Below, in pieces: positions 6,780-13,551 of a stretch of 23,274 bases of DNA. Below the pieces are notes generated by a model. It searched no databases, was not told the DNA's origin, and was given only the letters and a program-made list of their open reading frames with translations. Positions within the stretch are counted from its first letter, which is position 1, and every line of letters begins with the position of its first letter. The translations under genes and the position numbers were made by a program. The DNA comes from a virus, in the IMG/VR virus record IMGVR_UViG_3300031280_000102, positions 1 through 23,274 of that record; one strand, written 5' to 3'.

Positions 6780-7549
6780 TGGTTTCAATAAAACCAAGTG
6801 AAATGGTCGAAGGGGGAGCAGTCCCCGTTGACCGCAACCTGACCTGGAAGGAGTGCCGGTTCAACCTGTTCGAGTATAAGACCAAAGCCGGTGAGGTGGT
6901 CGCCACAACCTGCGCTCTCCGCATCAATTACGTCGATGACGACGGGCAGGATTTCGAGCAGCAATACTCCGTGTCCGACCCTGAGCGGTTCATCCCGTCG
7001 CAGGACGGCAAGACCCTCGTAGCTGTCGGCTCCGCCGAGGTGCTGTCCAAGTCCTCGAACTTCTACGTCTTGATGAACGCCCTCGTCAACGCCGGCTTCC
7101 CGGAGAACCGTCTGGAAGATGACGTGTCTACTCTTGACGGTCTCATCACCTACAACATCGGTATGCCGATGCCCAAGAGGGCTGGACTGGCGTCTGCGGT
7201 TCCCACCGAGGGTGCTCGTGAGCGTATCCTATCCGTACCCTCCCAAGTTATCAAACTTCCGTGGGAGAAGGGCAAAGGCAAGGCGGCTCCCGCCAAGGCC
7301 AAAGCACCCGCTGAAGACGAGGAGACCAGCGAGGATGTCAACGAAGCGGCTCTGGCGTTCGTCACCGAAGCCGTCGAGGAAATCGGCACGATCACCCGCC
7401 AGCAGCTGGCTACCCGGCTCTTCAAGAAGGAAGCCAAGAACCCGAACAAGGACGCCATCGCAACCCTGCTGTTCAAGCCTGAGTTCCAGGCTACCCTGCT
7501 CGCCAACGGTTTCACCGTGGACGGCGAGGATGTAGGCAAGGCGGAATAG
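6779..7549 (+). CDS. probable ssDNA-binding-like replication protein, 256 aa
   Basis: ATG 6779 overlaps the preceding TAA, with AAGGAGGA upstream. Residues 1-135 are beta-rich (WKECRFNLFEYKTKAGE, CALRINYVDDDG). A segment follows on seating in a complex (YVLMNALVNAGFPENRL). Then comes an Ala/Pro/Lys linker with acidic stretches at about 160-185. The C-terminal 70 residues look like a winged helix (ITRQQLATRLF, IATLLFKPEF). Position among replication genes and the beta-rich domain plus acidic linker suggest an SSB- or gp2.5-like role. I see no diagnostic motif, so the function is an inference from layout and neighbours. Confidence 0.6.
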   Translation: MVSIKPSEMVEGGAVPVDRNLTWKECRFNLFEYKTKAGEVVATTCALRINYVDDDGQDFEQQYSVSDPERFIPSQDGKTLVAVGSAEVLSKSSNFYVLMNALVNAGFPENRLEDDVSTLDGLITYNIGMPMPKRAGLASAVPTEGARERILSVPSQVIKLPWEKGKGKAAPAKAKAPAEDEETSEDVNEAALAFVTEAVEEIGTITRQQLATRLFKKEAKNPNKDAIATLLFKPEFQATLLANGFTVDGEDVGKAE

Positions 7550-7555
7550 CAACCT

Positions 7556-7581
7556 ACAACTGAATATTGACAACTGAATAT
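7556..7581 (+). repeat. two 12-bp direct repeats ACAACTGAATAT
   Basis: Exact copies lie at 7556-7567 and 7570-7581, with a 14-bp period, a few bases after the ssDNA-binding-like gene. The overlap region contains TTGACA (7567-7572), but no acceptable -10 box lies 16-18 bases downstream, so I do not call a promoter. They could be a regulator site or the trace of a small slip duplication. Confidence 0.5.
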
Positions 7582-7592
7582 AGCAAGCAGAA

Positions 7593-7644
7593 ACTGGGGC
7601 GAGGACAGCGACCAGCCCCAGTCCCCCGGTCAGAGCCGGGGCTG
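7593..7644 (+). promoter_or_regulatory. set of mutually exclusive GC hairpins in the leader of the second ParB-methyltransferase
   Basis: ACTGGGGC (7593-7600) pairs with GCCCCAGT (7615-7622). CCCCGG (7624-7629) pairs with CCGGGG (7636-7641). As an alternative, CAGCCCC (7613-7619) pairs with GGGGCTG (7638-7644), which would disrupt both. No T-run follows, so it is not an ordinary intrinsic terminator. The last arm ends about ten bases before the AAAAGGAG ribosome site, so translational control is conceivable. Confidence 0.4.
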
Positions 7645-7666
7645 ATGAAGCTCAAAAGGAGATTAG

Positions 7667-8935
7667 ATGGTTGAGATAAAGATAGACCCTGAGTTCCAGT
7701 CCCTTGTCCCGCCAATGGCTGAGGACGAGAAGCGAGAGTTGGAAGCCAGTCTGTTGTCTGAGGGAAACCGAGACCCTATTGTGGTCTGGGAAGGACAAGG
7801 AATACTGGTTGATGGTCACTCCCGATACGAGATTTGTAATCGGTTGGGGGTAGAGTTGAAACCGCCGCTGGAGATGGAGTTCGATGATAGGGATGAGGTC
7901 AAGGTCTGGATACTTCGCAACCAGTTGGGGCGGCGCAATCTCAACCCGTTCGTGCGGACATCACTGACGTTGAAGTTGGAGGAGTTGATAAGACCGAAGG
8001 CGAAGGAGAATTTGGTAACTTCTACGGGCGGGTTAAAGCCTCGGCCCTTGCAGAAATCTGCAAAGGCCGAGCCAGTTGATGTCCGGAAGGAAGTCGCTAA
8101 AATTGCTGGTGTCTCCCACGATACGGTCGCTAAGGTCAAGGTTATTGAACAGAAGGCTACTCCTGAGCAGCGGGAGAAGTTAGTCAAGGGTGATGAGAGT
8201 ATCAATGCCGTCTACAAGGAAGTGAAGCGACAGGAGAAGCGAGAAAAGCGGGAGGAGCAACGCAGACAACTTGTGGCTGAAGCATCAAGTAGACCTGCCA
8301 CAGACGACTCTGGCATTCTGGTTGGTGATTTGTCCTTACTGGATGCCAAGCTGGACGATGATTCGGTTGACCTGTTTTTTACTGACCCTCCCTACAAGGG
8401 GGATGACGACAGCGTGGCACTATATGGCAGGTTAGCAGATTTAGCACAAGCAAAGTTGAAGCCTGGTGGTCTATGCCTTGCTTATACCCCCCACGCCCAC
8501 TTGTCTGATATTATAAAAGCGATGGTTACTAAAGACCGTCTGTCGTTCTGTTGGGTCTTTGCTGTCGAACAGATGGGAGGGGAGGCCAGAATCTGGAAAT
8601 ACAATTTCTGGGTGAAGTGGAAGCCTATCTTGGTTCTGACCAAGGCGCCACCTGTGAAGCGTTTGACTGATACTTGGGTGATGGATAGCATCCGGGGTGA
8701 AGGTGAGGATAAGCGTTTTCACGACTGGGGGCAAGATGTCCGAGAAGCAGCTTACTGGATTGAAGCTCTCACTCCGACAGGAGGATTGGTCGTTGACCCC
8801 TTTTGCGGTGGAGGGACAGTGCCCTTCGCTGTAAGGCTGTGTGGGGACGGGCTTCACTGTATTGCTTGCGACAAGGACGAGGCTTCCGTCCTGCTTACAA
8901 GAGCCAGACTGGAGGCTGTTAGTGGCGAGAGTTGA
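7667..8935 (+). CDS. ParB-like nuclease-domain protein fused to a DNA methyltransferase, 422 aa (second of two)
   Basis: ATG 7667 follows AAAAGGAG. Residues 1-100 form a ParB/Srx-like domain, with DGHSRYEI at 49-56 in place of the GERR box of the first fusion. A middle part contains an HTH-like VAKIAGVSHDTVAKVKVI segment and a highly charged Lys/Glu/Arg helix near 185-205. The C-terminal methyltransferase has catalytic DPPYKG at 240-245, FHDWGQ, and SAM motif DPFCGGGT at 377-384. It shares the F-H-x-W-G-Q motif and domain order with the fusion at 3627, but the N-terminal halves differ. The two probably read different sites. Phage self-protection is the most economical role; target base unknown. 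Confidence 0.86.
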   Translation: MVEIKIDPEFQSLVPPMAEDEKRELEASLLSEGNRDPIVVWEGQGILVDGHSRYEICNRLGVELKPPLEMEFDDRDEVKVWILRNQLGRRNLNPFVRTSLTLKLEELIRPKAKENLVTSTGGLKPRPLQKSAKAEPVDVRKEVAKIAGVSHDTVAKVKVIEQKATPEQREKLVKGDESINAVYKEVKRQEKREKREEQRRQLVAEASSRPATDDSGILVGDLSLLDAKLDDDSVDLFFTDPPYKGDDDSVALYGRLADLAQAKLKPGGLCLAYTPHAHLSDIIKAMVTKDRLSFCWVFAVEQMGGEARIWKYNFWVKWKPILVLTKAPPVKRLTDTWVMDSIRGEGEDKRFHDWGQDVREAAYWIEALTPTGGLVVDPFCGGGTVPFAVRLCGDGLHCIACDKDEASVLLTRARLEAVSGES

Positions 8936-9551
8936 TACCTTGAATCCAAGACACGAGGTGTATATCAAGCATCTTACTGAAGAATTACGGTCTGAGGGGT
9001 ATGCCGTAGACTCTTGGGGGTATGAGGCTGTTCTCCCCGATATTAAAATGTCGGGAGTCGGTTTTGACTTCAGCCTCTCGGCTCTACAGATGCGGTCTAG
9101 TTTTGACTTGGTCGTGAGAGACTCTCGGACTGGGTTTATCTGCCATATTGACGGTAAGACAACGCCTTTTAGAGACGACACAGGTAATGTTGCTGTGGAA
9201 GTGTGGCCAATGCTCTTTGGTCGAAAGCACCGAGTACCTCGGTTGGTAGTATTTGAGGATATTGCCTCTTGGGGGCTGTGGTTGGATAGTCTTGACCCGA
9301 GCTGGTTCTCCCGATACCGGATGCCGGACAGGTGGGACGCCAGCCAGCAACGTCGCTTCCACGAGATGATTTGTGATTTGGGAGATGATTTGCCTCAACC
9401 TCACAGTAAGATTACTTGGTGGAACAGTGTCTGGGCGAGTGGTGACCCTTACTATTTGTGGCCTGTCGTGAAAGTTGTTGAGGCTGGCAAGCCTTACCTT
9501 GTGGCTATCCAAGAGAGGAGCACTGAGTTTGGGGAGGGAGAGTCAAAGTGA
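8922..9551 (+). CDS. candidate PD-(D/E)XK-fold protein, 209 aa, GTG start
   Basis: GTG 8922 with GGAGG at 8911-8915 is preferred to an in-frame ATG at 8841 that lies deep inside the methyltransferase. An N-terminal helix with E12 (NPRHEVYIKHL) precedes D62 in SSFDLVV and the D77-G-K79 triad in HIDGKTT, with strand-like hydrophobic runs between. Helix-Glu, Asp, Asp-x-Lys is the layout of PD-(D/E)XK nucleases and Holliday resolvases. The C-terminus is Trp-rich and unassigned. The gene overlaps the end of the ParB-methyltransferase by 14 bases, so the two products may work together. A nuclease role is a hypothesis from motif order only. Confidence 0.55.
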   Translation: MARVDTLNPRHEVYIKHLTEELRSEGYAVDSWGYEAVLPDIKMSGVGFDFSLSALQMRSSFDLVVRDSRTGFICHIDGKTTPFRDDTGNVAVEVWPMLFGRKHRVPRLVVFEDIASWGLWLDSLDPSWFSRYRMPDRWDASQQRRFHEMICDLGDDLPQPHSKITWWNSVWASGDPYYLWPVVKVVEAGKPYLVAIQERSTEFGEGESK

Positions 9552-9724
9552 ACACCGACCAGTTCTGGAACAGAGCCTCCGACATATTCAACCTCCACCA
9601 CGACAAGCACCGCCGTGCTGTCCTCACCGACGAGGAGAAGCGGGAGACGGTCACAGACTTCTTGGTGGACGTGGAGTCTCTGGCTTACGAGTGGTATAAC
9701 CGGGACGACAAGGAAGGAGGATAA
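9548..9724 (+). CDS. small hypothetical protein, 58 aa, GTG start
   Basis: GTG 9548 overlaps the previous TGA (GTGA), and TAA 9722-9724 directly abuts the next ATG. The product is charged, with a His-rich middle (LHHDKHRR) and a Glu/Asp-rich helical second half ending EWYNRDDKEGG. The last codons also supply the GGAGG ribosome site (9716-9720) for the ATPase that follows. This arrangement would couple the two. I do not recognise it. Codon use is GC-rich like the ATPase and supports a coding reading. Confidence 0.6.
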   Translation: MNTDQFWNRASDIFNLHHDKHRRAVLTDEEKRETVTDFLVDVESLAYEWYNRDDKEGG

Positions 9725-10621
9725 ATGGCTATTGCAGATGCCAATTCGGAAAACCAGCCCCTGACGTCCAGCGACCTCATGGCCGTAGACGCTGGCAGGG
9801 AGTTCATCCTGATAGCAGGAAAGGACGGGGTAGGCAAGACCAGTGCCCTAGTATCCATCGCCATGGTGGTGAACGGTAAGGTTGACCCCTCGGAGATAGA
9901 GAGTTGCCTCTCACTTATCAACCCGAGCGCAACAGTCTACGTCCTTGACACCGAACACAAGTTTGCCAGCGTTTTCCGCCAGTTTGGCCGTAGCGCTCCC
10001 GACAATATCGTCTACTACTACTGTCAGACTATGGACGGACTCCTGTCGGCGTTTGAGCGTGTTCAGCGGGATATCAAGCCGGGTGACTGGATAATGCCGG
10101 AGAGTATGGCACGCATCTGGGAGCACTCCCAAGACCTTGCGTACCGTGAAGTATCCGGTATGTCCAAGTCGGAGTATCTGGCGAAGCGTAGAGAAGAAGG
10201 GTCAGTGGCTGGCAAGAAAGGGCCGATACCCCAACCGGACAACTTCTGGAATATTGCTAAAACGGCACATGATGGCGAGTTCCTGCAGGTGCTGGTGGCC
10301 CGAGATGACATCAACGTGGCCATGACCACGATACTGAACAGGCCGCCGAGAGAGGCACCCAACCGTAAAGAGAACATTGACCGCAAGGAGATGCGTCTGG
10401 AGTTCGGTATTGATTCAGGTCTTGGTGGTACTCCGACTCTTCCTTATCAACCCGAGACTCTGGTGTTGCTTGACCGTGTCCGAGGTTCGGTGCGAGCGAC
10501 CGTGTTGCGGGACAACAACTCGGTGCTGGATGACGGCAGGGTAGAGTTCTGGGTGCCGGGTAAAAAGTCCTTTGGTCCCGAGTGGATGAATAATTGCCGA
10601 TTTGAGGGGGAAGATGAGTAA
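9725..10621 (+). CDS. phage P-loop (RecA/AAA-like, possibly Sak4-type) ATPase, 298 aa
   Basis: Walker A is GKDGVGKT at residues 32-39, following a strand ILIA. A strand TVYVLDTEHKF (about 70-80) matches the post-Walker region of RecA-like phage ATPases. The segment GDWIMPESMARIWE sits where relatives usually have a hydrophobic strand ending in Asp (Walker B). Here that Asp is not evident. An insertion rich in Lys/Arg (YLAKRREEG...AGKKGPIP) and a strand LQVLVARDD follow. Related phage proteins help recombination or ssDNA annealing. Position beside an XPF nuclease and the polymerase module fits a recombination role. The exact subfamily is inferred. Confidence 0.7.
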   Translation: MAIADANSENQPLTSSDLMAVDAGREFILIAGKDGVGKTSALVSIAMVVNGKVDPSEIESCLSLINPSATVYVLDTEHKFASVFRQFGRSAPDNIVYYYCQTMDGLLSAFERVQRDIKPGDWIMPESMARIWEHSQDLAYREVSGMSKSEYLAKRREEGSVAGKKGPIPQPDNFWNIAKTAHDGEFLQVLVARDDINVAMTTILNRPPREAPNRKENIDRKEMRLEFGIDSGLGGTPTLPYQPETLVLLDRVRGSVRATVLRDNNSVLDDGRVEFWVPGKKSFGPEWMNNCRFEGEDE

Positions 10622-10647
10622 TTTCGATATGCTTCTGGGGATGGTAC

Positions 10648-11502
10648 ATGACTAGGAAGACCAGTACCGACCTGCGCAAGGGTAACGGATGGGGCAACGG
10701 TCTTGTGGAGTGGGAAGAGGACGGCACTGTCTACATTTCTGTCGTGTTCTCTTGGCACTTGGACAAGGCACTTCTGCGGTATGTGGAGTTGCTGTCCCAA
10801 GGGAAGAGCGTCCGTATTGGCGGGCCAGCGGCTCGGTATGCGGGTGTATCAGATGACTCCTGCTCTGGTGCGCTAGTCCGTCATAACCCCGATGCTTGCA
10901 TAACATCGTACGGGTGTCCCAACAAGTGTGGGTTCTGCATAAACCGGGATGTTGACTTGGTCGAACTGGACGATTATAAGTTGAGACGGGTTGTCTGTGA
11001 CGATAACCTCACGGCCACGTCACGAAAGCACTTTGATGGAGTGGTAGACGGTCTCAAGAGGTTCTCTGGCGTGGACATAAATCAGGGCATCAGCGCATCT
11101 ATCATCACCGACCATCAGGCGTCCCGCCTTGCTGAGCTGGATATGAGCTGTGTTCGCGTGGCTTGGGACAGCATTGAGTACGAGTCTAAGTTCATGCGGG
11201 GGTGGGACACTTTGAGACGTGCTGGTTTTCCTCGCTCTAAGATATCGGTGTATGTTCTCATCGGGTATGAGGATACCCCCGAGGATGCTCTGTACCGCTT
11301 GGAGATGGTTCGTCGGCTGGGTGGAGTCCCTTTCCCGATGCGGTATCAACCTCTCAAGACGAAGAAGCGCAACGACTATGTCGGCGAGAACTGGACGCAC
11401 AAGGAGTTGGTTCGATATTGCCGCTACTGGTCTAACCTAAGAGTAACCAACAGGATACCGTTCTCCGAGTTTCGCTACGAGACGGGGAGTGGTGCGAAGT
11501 GA
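10648..11502 (+). CDS. radical SAM enzyme of unknown substrate, 284 aa
   Basis: The cluster-binding motif C-x3-C-x2-C is present at C90, C94 and C97 (GCPNKCGFC). Other core pieces are CDDNLTA, DINQGISASIIT, VRVAWDSIEY and the strand VYVLIGYEDTPEDAL. Residues 28-62 (VYISVVFSWHLDKAL, then VRIGGPAA) resemble the cobalamin-domain-like front seen in some radical SAM families. The enzyme should use a 4Fe-4S cluster and SAM to make a radical. The substrate is unknown, and a modified nucleotide or nucleoside is one possibility given the neighbours. The start has only a weak GGGGATGG site. A 13-codon frame from 10614 overlaps it and may couple translation. It overlaps the next gene by GTGA. Confidence 0.82.
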   Translation: MTRKTSTDLRKGNGWGNGLVEWEEDGTVYISVVFSWHLDKALLRYVELLSQGKSVRIGGPAARYAGVSDDSCSGALVRHNPDACITSYGCPNKCGFCINRDVDLVELDDYKLRRVVCDDNLTATSRKHFDGVVDGLKRFSGVDINQGISASIITDHQASRLAELDMSCVRVAWDSIEYESKFMRGWDTLRRAGFPRSKISVYVLIGYEDTPEDALYRLEMVRRLGGVPFPMRYQPLKTKKRNDYVGENWTHKELVRYCRYWSNLRVTNRIPFSEFRYETGSGAK

Positions 11503-12248
11503 CGATTTACACGAGCTGTCTCCCCAACGACCAAGACATGATACAGGCACTTGGCTCCATCGCCCGCCCTCTCCCTATCGCCACAGGTGACGCCTGCTTC
11601 TCCGGTATCGGCGACAACGACTCCACCATCCTCGTCTGCGTCGAGCGCAAGAAGATAGGCGACCTCTGCCGGTGTATCCTCGACGGTCGCTACCTGCACC
11701 AGCTCCAGATAGCCAAGGAGAACGGTGCCGACGTGTTCGCCCTCATCGTCGAGGGTGTTATCCGCCCCAGTCCCGAGGACGGTCTCCTTGAAGTCCCGGT
11801 CTGGGGAATAAACCCCAAGACGATGCGACGGTGCCAGATGTGGGAGCCGGTCAAACCGACCACTACCTACTCCCGCTTCGATCAGTACCTGACCGAGCTG
11901 GACTACCTCGCCGGGGTTATCGTCAAGCGTTCCCGCGATGTCCAGGAGACGGCTTCGATAATCAAGGCACTCTGGGACAACTTCCAGACCCCGCCGGACA
12001 AGCACAACTCCCTGCGTCAGGTATTCAGCCCGCCGAACACGAAGGTTGAACTGGTGCGACCCAGCCTGTTGCGTCGTGTGGTCAAGGAGCTGGACGGTCT
12101 TGGCTGGGAGCGGTCGAGGGCTGTAGCCGACCACTTCAAGTCGGTGCAGGAGATGGCCAACGCCGATGTCGCTGAGTGGGTGAAGATAGAGGGGATAGGG
12201 AAGAAGACCGCCGAGAAGGTGGTCAAAGCTGTACGAGGGTGGCAGTAA
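11499..12248 (+). CDS. XPF/ERCC4-type structure-specific endonuclease, 249 aa, GTG start
   Basis: The signature of the XPF/MUS81 nuclease fold is clear: GDACFSG near 30-36, then VERKKIGDLCRCILDGR, giving the ERKxxxD catalytic motif at residues 49-55. The C-terminus has a helix-hairpin-helix pair (VEKIEGIGKKTAEKVV-like, near 228-243) for binding the minor groove. No helicase domain is attached, so this is the short nuclease-HhH form. Such enzymes cut 3' flaps, forks and similar branched DNA. GTG 11499 overlaps the stop of the radical SAM gene. Codon use is strongly GC-rich. A role in resolving replication or recombination intermediates is likely. Confidence 0.88.
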   Translation: MTIYTSCLPNDQDMIQALGSIARPLPIATGDACFSGIGDNDSTILVCVERKKIGDLCRCILDGRYLHQLQIAKENGADVFALIVEGVIRPSPEDGLLEVPVWGINPKTMRRCQMWEPVKPTTTYSRFDQYLTELDYLAGVIVKRSRDVQETASIIKALWDNFQTPPDKHNSLRQVFSPPNTKVELVRPSLLRRVVKELDGLGWERSRAVADHFKSVQEMANADVAEWVKIEGIGKKTAEKVVKAVRGWQ

Positions 12249-12251
12249 ATA

Positions 12252-12332
12252 ATGGTAAATATCCCTTTTTATGATGAATATTTTACTCCTCCAGAAGATG
12301 AGAGGGGAAAAAGTGAGGTAGCTAATGGATAA
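12252..12332 (+). CDS. possible very small protein, 26 aa
   Basis: ATG 12252 lies four bases after the XPF-like gene, with a GAGGGTGG stretch upstream at somewhat long spacing. The frame ends at TAA 12330-12332, overlapping the next ATG (ATGGATAA). The product is acidic and Pro/Tyr-containing (IPFYDEYFTPPEDERGK). It marks the abrupt change to AT-rich sequence. It may be a real mini-gene or only a leader that feeds ribosomes to the next start. Confidence 0.35.
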   Translation: MVNIPFYDEYFTPPEDERGKSEVANG

Positions 12333-12630
12333 ACCACCATTATTAACAGACGATGAGGTAAAAGAGGACTTATCAAAATATGACATACCATGGGTATTTA
12401 TTGATGAGGATAAAATACCTGCTATCGTTGAACAAATGGGTAATATTATTGCTGTTACTAGGCTAGTCCAGCGTGATGCCGACTACGAGAATATGGAACA
12501 GCAGTACTTAAAGGAGATAGAGGGGATATTTGAGTATATAGAAGAAATGTTCCCCGAGTTAAAAGAATCTTATTGGGAAAACAGAAGATGGATTCAATTT
12601 AAGAAGGAGCAATTAAATCCAAATACCTAG
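12325..12630 (+). CDS. hypothetical acidic protein, 101 aa (AT-rich island)
   Basis: ATG 12325 has GAGGT just upstream. The product is acidic and mostly helical by composition. It has a DDEVKEDLSKYDIPWVFIDEDKIP front and a long Glu-rich helix near 55-80 (EQQYLKEIEGIFEYIEEM), followed by Trp-rich YWENRRWIQF. No signal peptide, membrane segment or catalytic motif is seen. Base composition is strikingly AT-rich: positions 12361-12420 contain 18 G/C of 60, against 37 of 60 at 11641-11700. That suggests acquisition from elsewhere. Function unknown. Confidence 0.7.
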   Translation: MDKPPLLTDDEVKEDLSKYDIPWVFIDEDKIPAIVEQMGNIIAVTRLVQRDADYENMEQQYLKEIEGIFEYIEEMFPELKESYWENRRWIQFKKEQLNPNT

Positions 12631-12643
12631 AAAGGAAGGGAGA

Positions 12644-12976
12644 ATGATGATAGTTTTTCATGGAACCAATAAATATGCTGCTGTTATAATCGCAAGGGAT
12701 GGCTTTATGGCAGGGACTCATTTTGCCAGACATCTTGAAGATGCGCTTGAGTTTGGTGGTTCTTGGGTATTTATGGTTGATATTGATGATAGAAAAACTG
12801 CTTGGCAATTTGTAAGTAATGAATATATACCAGTTTCATGGATAAAAAGATTGACTCAATATAGACCTATAGTAAGAATAGGCACACAGCCACACCTCAC
12901 CAGAAAGATTGATAGTAGAACAGAAAGTAGAAATCTAATCGGCGTACCTTTACTCAAAGGAGGGAGTGATGAATAA
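12644..12976 (+). CDS. ADP-ribosyltransferase-like small protein, 110 aa
   Basis: Two adjacent ATGs (12644, 12647) follow GGAAGGGAG. The N-terminus has the FHGT motif (5-8), then AAVIIARDGF, THFARHLEDALEFGG and WVFMVDID. This order (strand with His-Gly-Thr, helix, Gly-Phe, a T/Y-x-F-A segment) resembles the ADP-ribosyltransferase fold and the related RNA 2'-phosphotransferase/PARP group. In these the His contacts NAD. A catalytic Glu near the C-terminal third is not obvious. It is short for the family and may be a minimal or inactive version. Possible roles are modification of a host protein or defence against host systems. Assignment is by pattern and tentative. Confidence 0.55.
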   Translation: MMIVFHGTNKYAAVIIARDGFMAGTHFARHLEDALEFGGSWVFMVDIDDRKTAWQFVSNEYIPVSWIKRLTQYRPIVRIGTQPHLTRKIDSRTESRNLIGVPLLKGGSDE

Positions 12977-13274
12977 ACAAGAGATAATAGAATGGCTGGC
13001 AAGTATAACAAGGGATAGGTTCAAACAACCATCTGAAGCATCAGGTCTCAACTGGGATGAAAACTTTAACTATCTTTTAGCCGAAGATATCTACAACGGC
13101 CTCAAAGGGAAAGGGATGAGACCACTGGATGAAGACCAGAGCTTGCCCGATGTGCGTCATGGAAGTGAAGTTAACCTTGCCGAGGGTATATATGATGGAC
13201 TAATGCGGAAAGCAGAAATGCGGGCCCAGCAAGACATGATAGATAACAACTGGCGCAAGGTAAAGGAGGAATAA
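12969..13274 (+). CDS. hypothetical protein with an internal repeat, 101 aa
   Basis: ATG 12969 is preferred to GTG 12966 because AGGAGG at 12958-12963 is five bases away. The protein contains a duplicated segment. LLAEDIYNGLKGKGMR near residues 35-50 is echoed by NLAEGIYDGLMRKAEMR near 72-88. Both share LAE-x-IY-x-GL and a basic tail. This suggests a two-unit helical protein. The N-terminus (KQEIIEWLASITRDRF) is an amphipathic helix. The last codons lie in the sequence GGTAAAGGAGGAATAAGATG, which recurs at 13552. Function unknown. Confidence 0.65.
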   Translation: MNKQEIIEWLASITRDRFKQPSEASGLNWDENFNYLLAEDIYNGLKGKGMRPLDEDQSLPDVRHGSEVNLAEGIYDGLMRKAEMRAQQDMIDNNWRKVKEE

Positions 13275-13275
13275 G

Positions 13276-13551
13276 ATGTACTGCCTGTACTGTGGGGATT
13301 GTTGTCGTAGGATGTCACCGATTAGTCAGCCAGAACCGTGCAAATATCTAATAGAGGACGGTAGTTTTGTTTTCTGTAGTATCTATAGAAATAGACCTGC
13401 TGAGTGTTCTAACCATGAATACCCCAGTAGGTTTTGTCCGATAGGTCTTGAGGTATTAGGTCTTAATCCTGAAAGAGACACTACTAAAATCAGAGAGAGA
13501 ATAGACGAAGGGTGGAACTTAATCAAACAAAGGGAGGTCAGCCATGAATGA
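13276..13551 (+). CDS. YkgJ-family-like cysteine-cluster protein, 91 aa
   Basis: The start ATG lies within the shared leader GGTAAAGGAGGAATAAGATG (13259-13278). Eight cysteines are visible: C3, C6, C9, C10, C22, C34, C44 and C54. The arrangement CxxCxxCC (3-10), then CKYL, CSIYRNRPAEC, matches the YkgJ/UPF0153 pattern. That family is thought to bind zinc or an Fe-S cluster and has no firm biochemical role. The usual length is somewhat greater, so this is a compact version. A charged helical tail follows Cys54. It lies in the AT-rich accessory island, with neighbours unrelated to iron. Confidence 0.75.
   Translation: MYCLYCGDCCRRMSPISQPEPCKYLIEDGSFVFCSIYRNRPAECSNHEYPSRFCPIGLEVLGLNPERDTTKIRERIDEGWNLIKQREVSHE

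Noticed and set aside
7567-7595. TTGACA at 7567 as a promoter for the second ParB-methyltransferase
   Set aside because: Positions 16-18 bases downstream read as Ala/Gly-type purine sequence with no acceptable -10 box, and the hexamer arises from the 12-bp direct repeat.
8841-8921. Longer N-terminus for the 8922 protein starting at ATG 8841
   Set aside because: It would overlap the methyltransferase by 95 bases without a ribosome site, whereas GTG 8922 has GGAGG at the right distance.
11475-12386. 303-codon minus-strand frame over the XPF-like gene
   Set aside because: The plus-strand frame carries the ERKxxxD and helix-hairpin-helix motifs and is coupled to its neighbour. The minus-strand frame is a compositional shadow.
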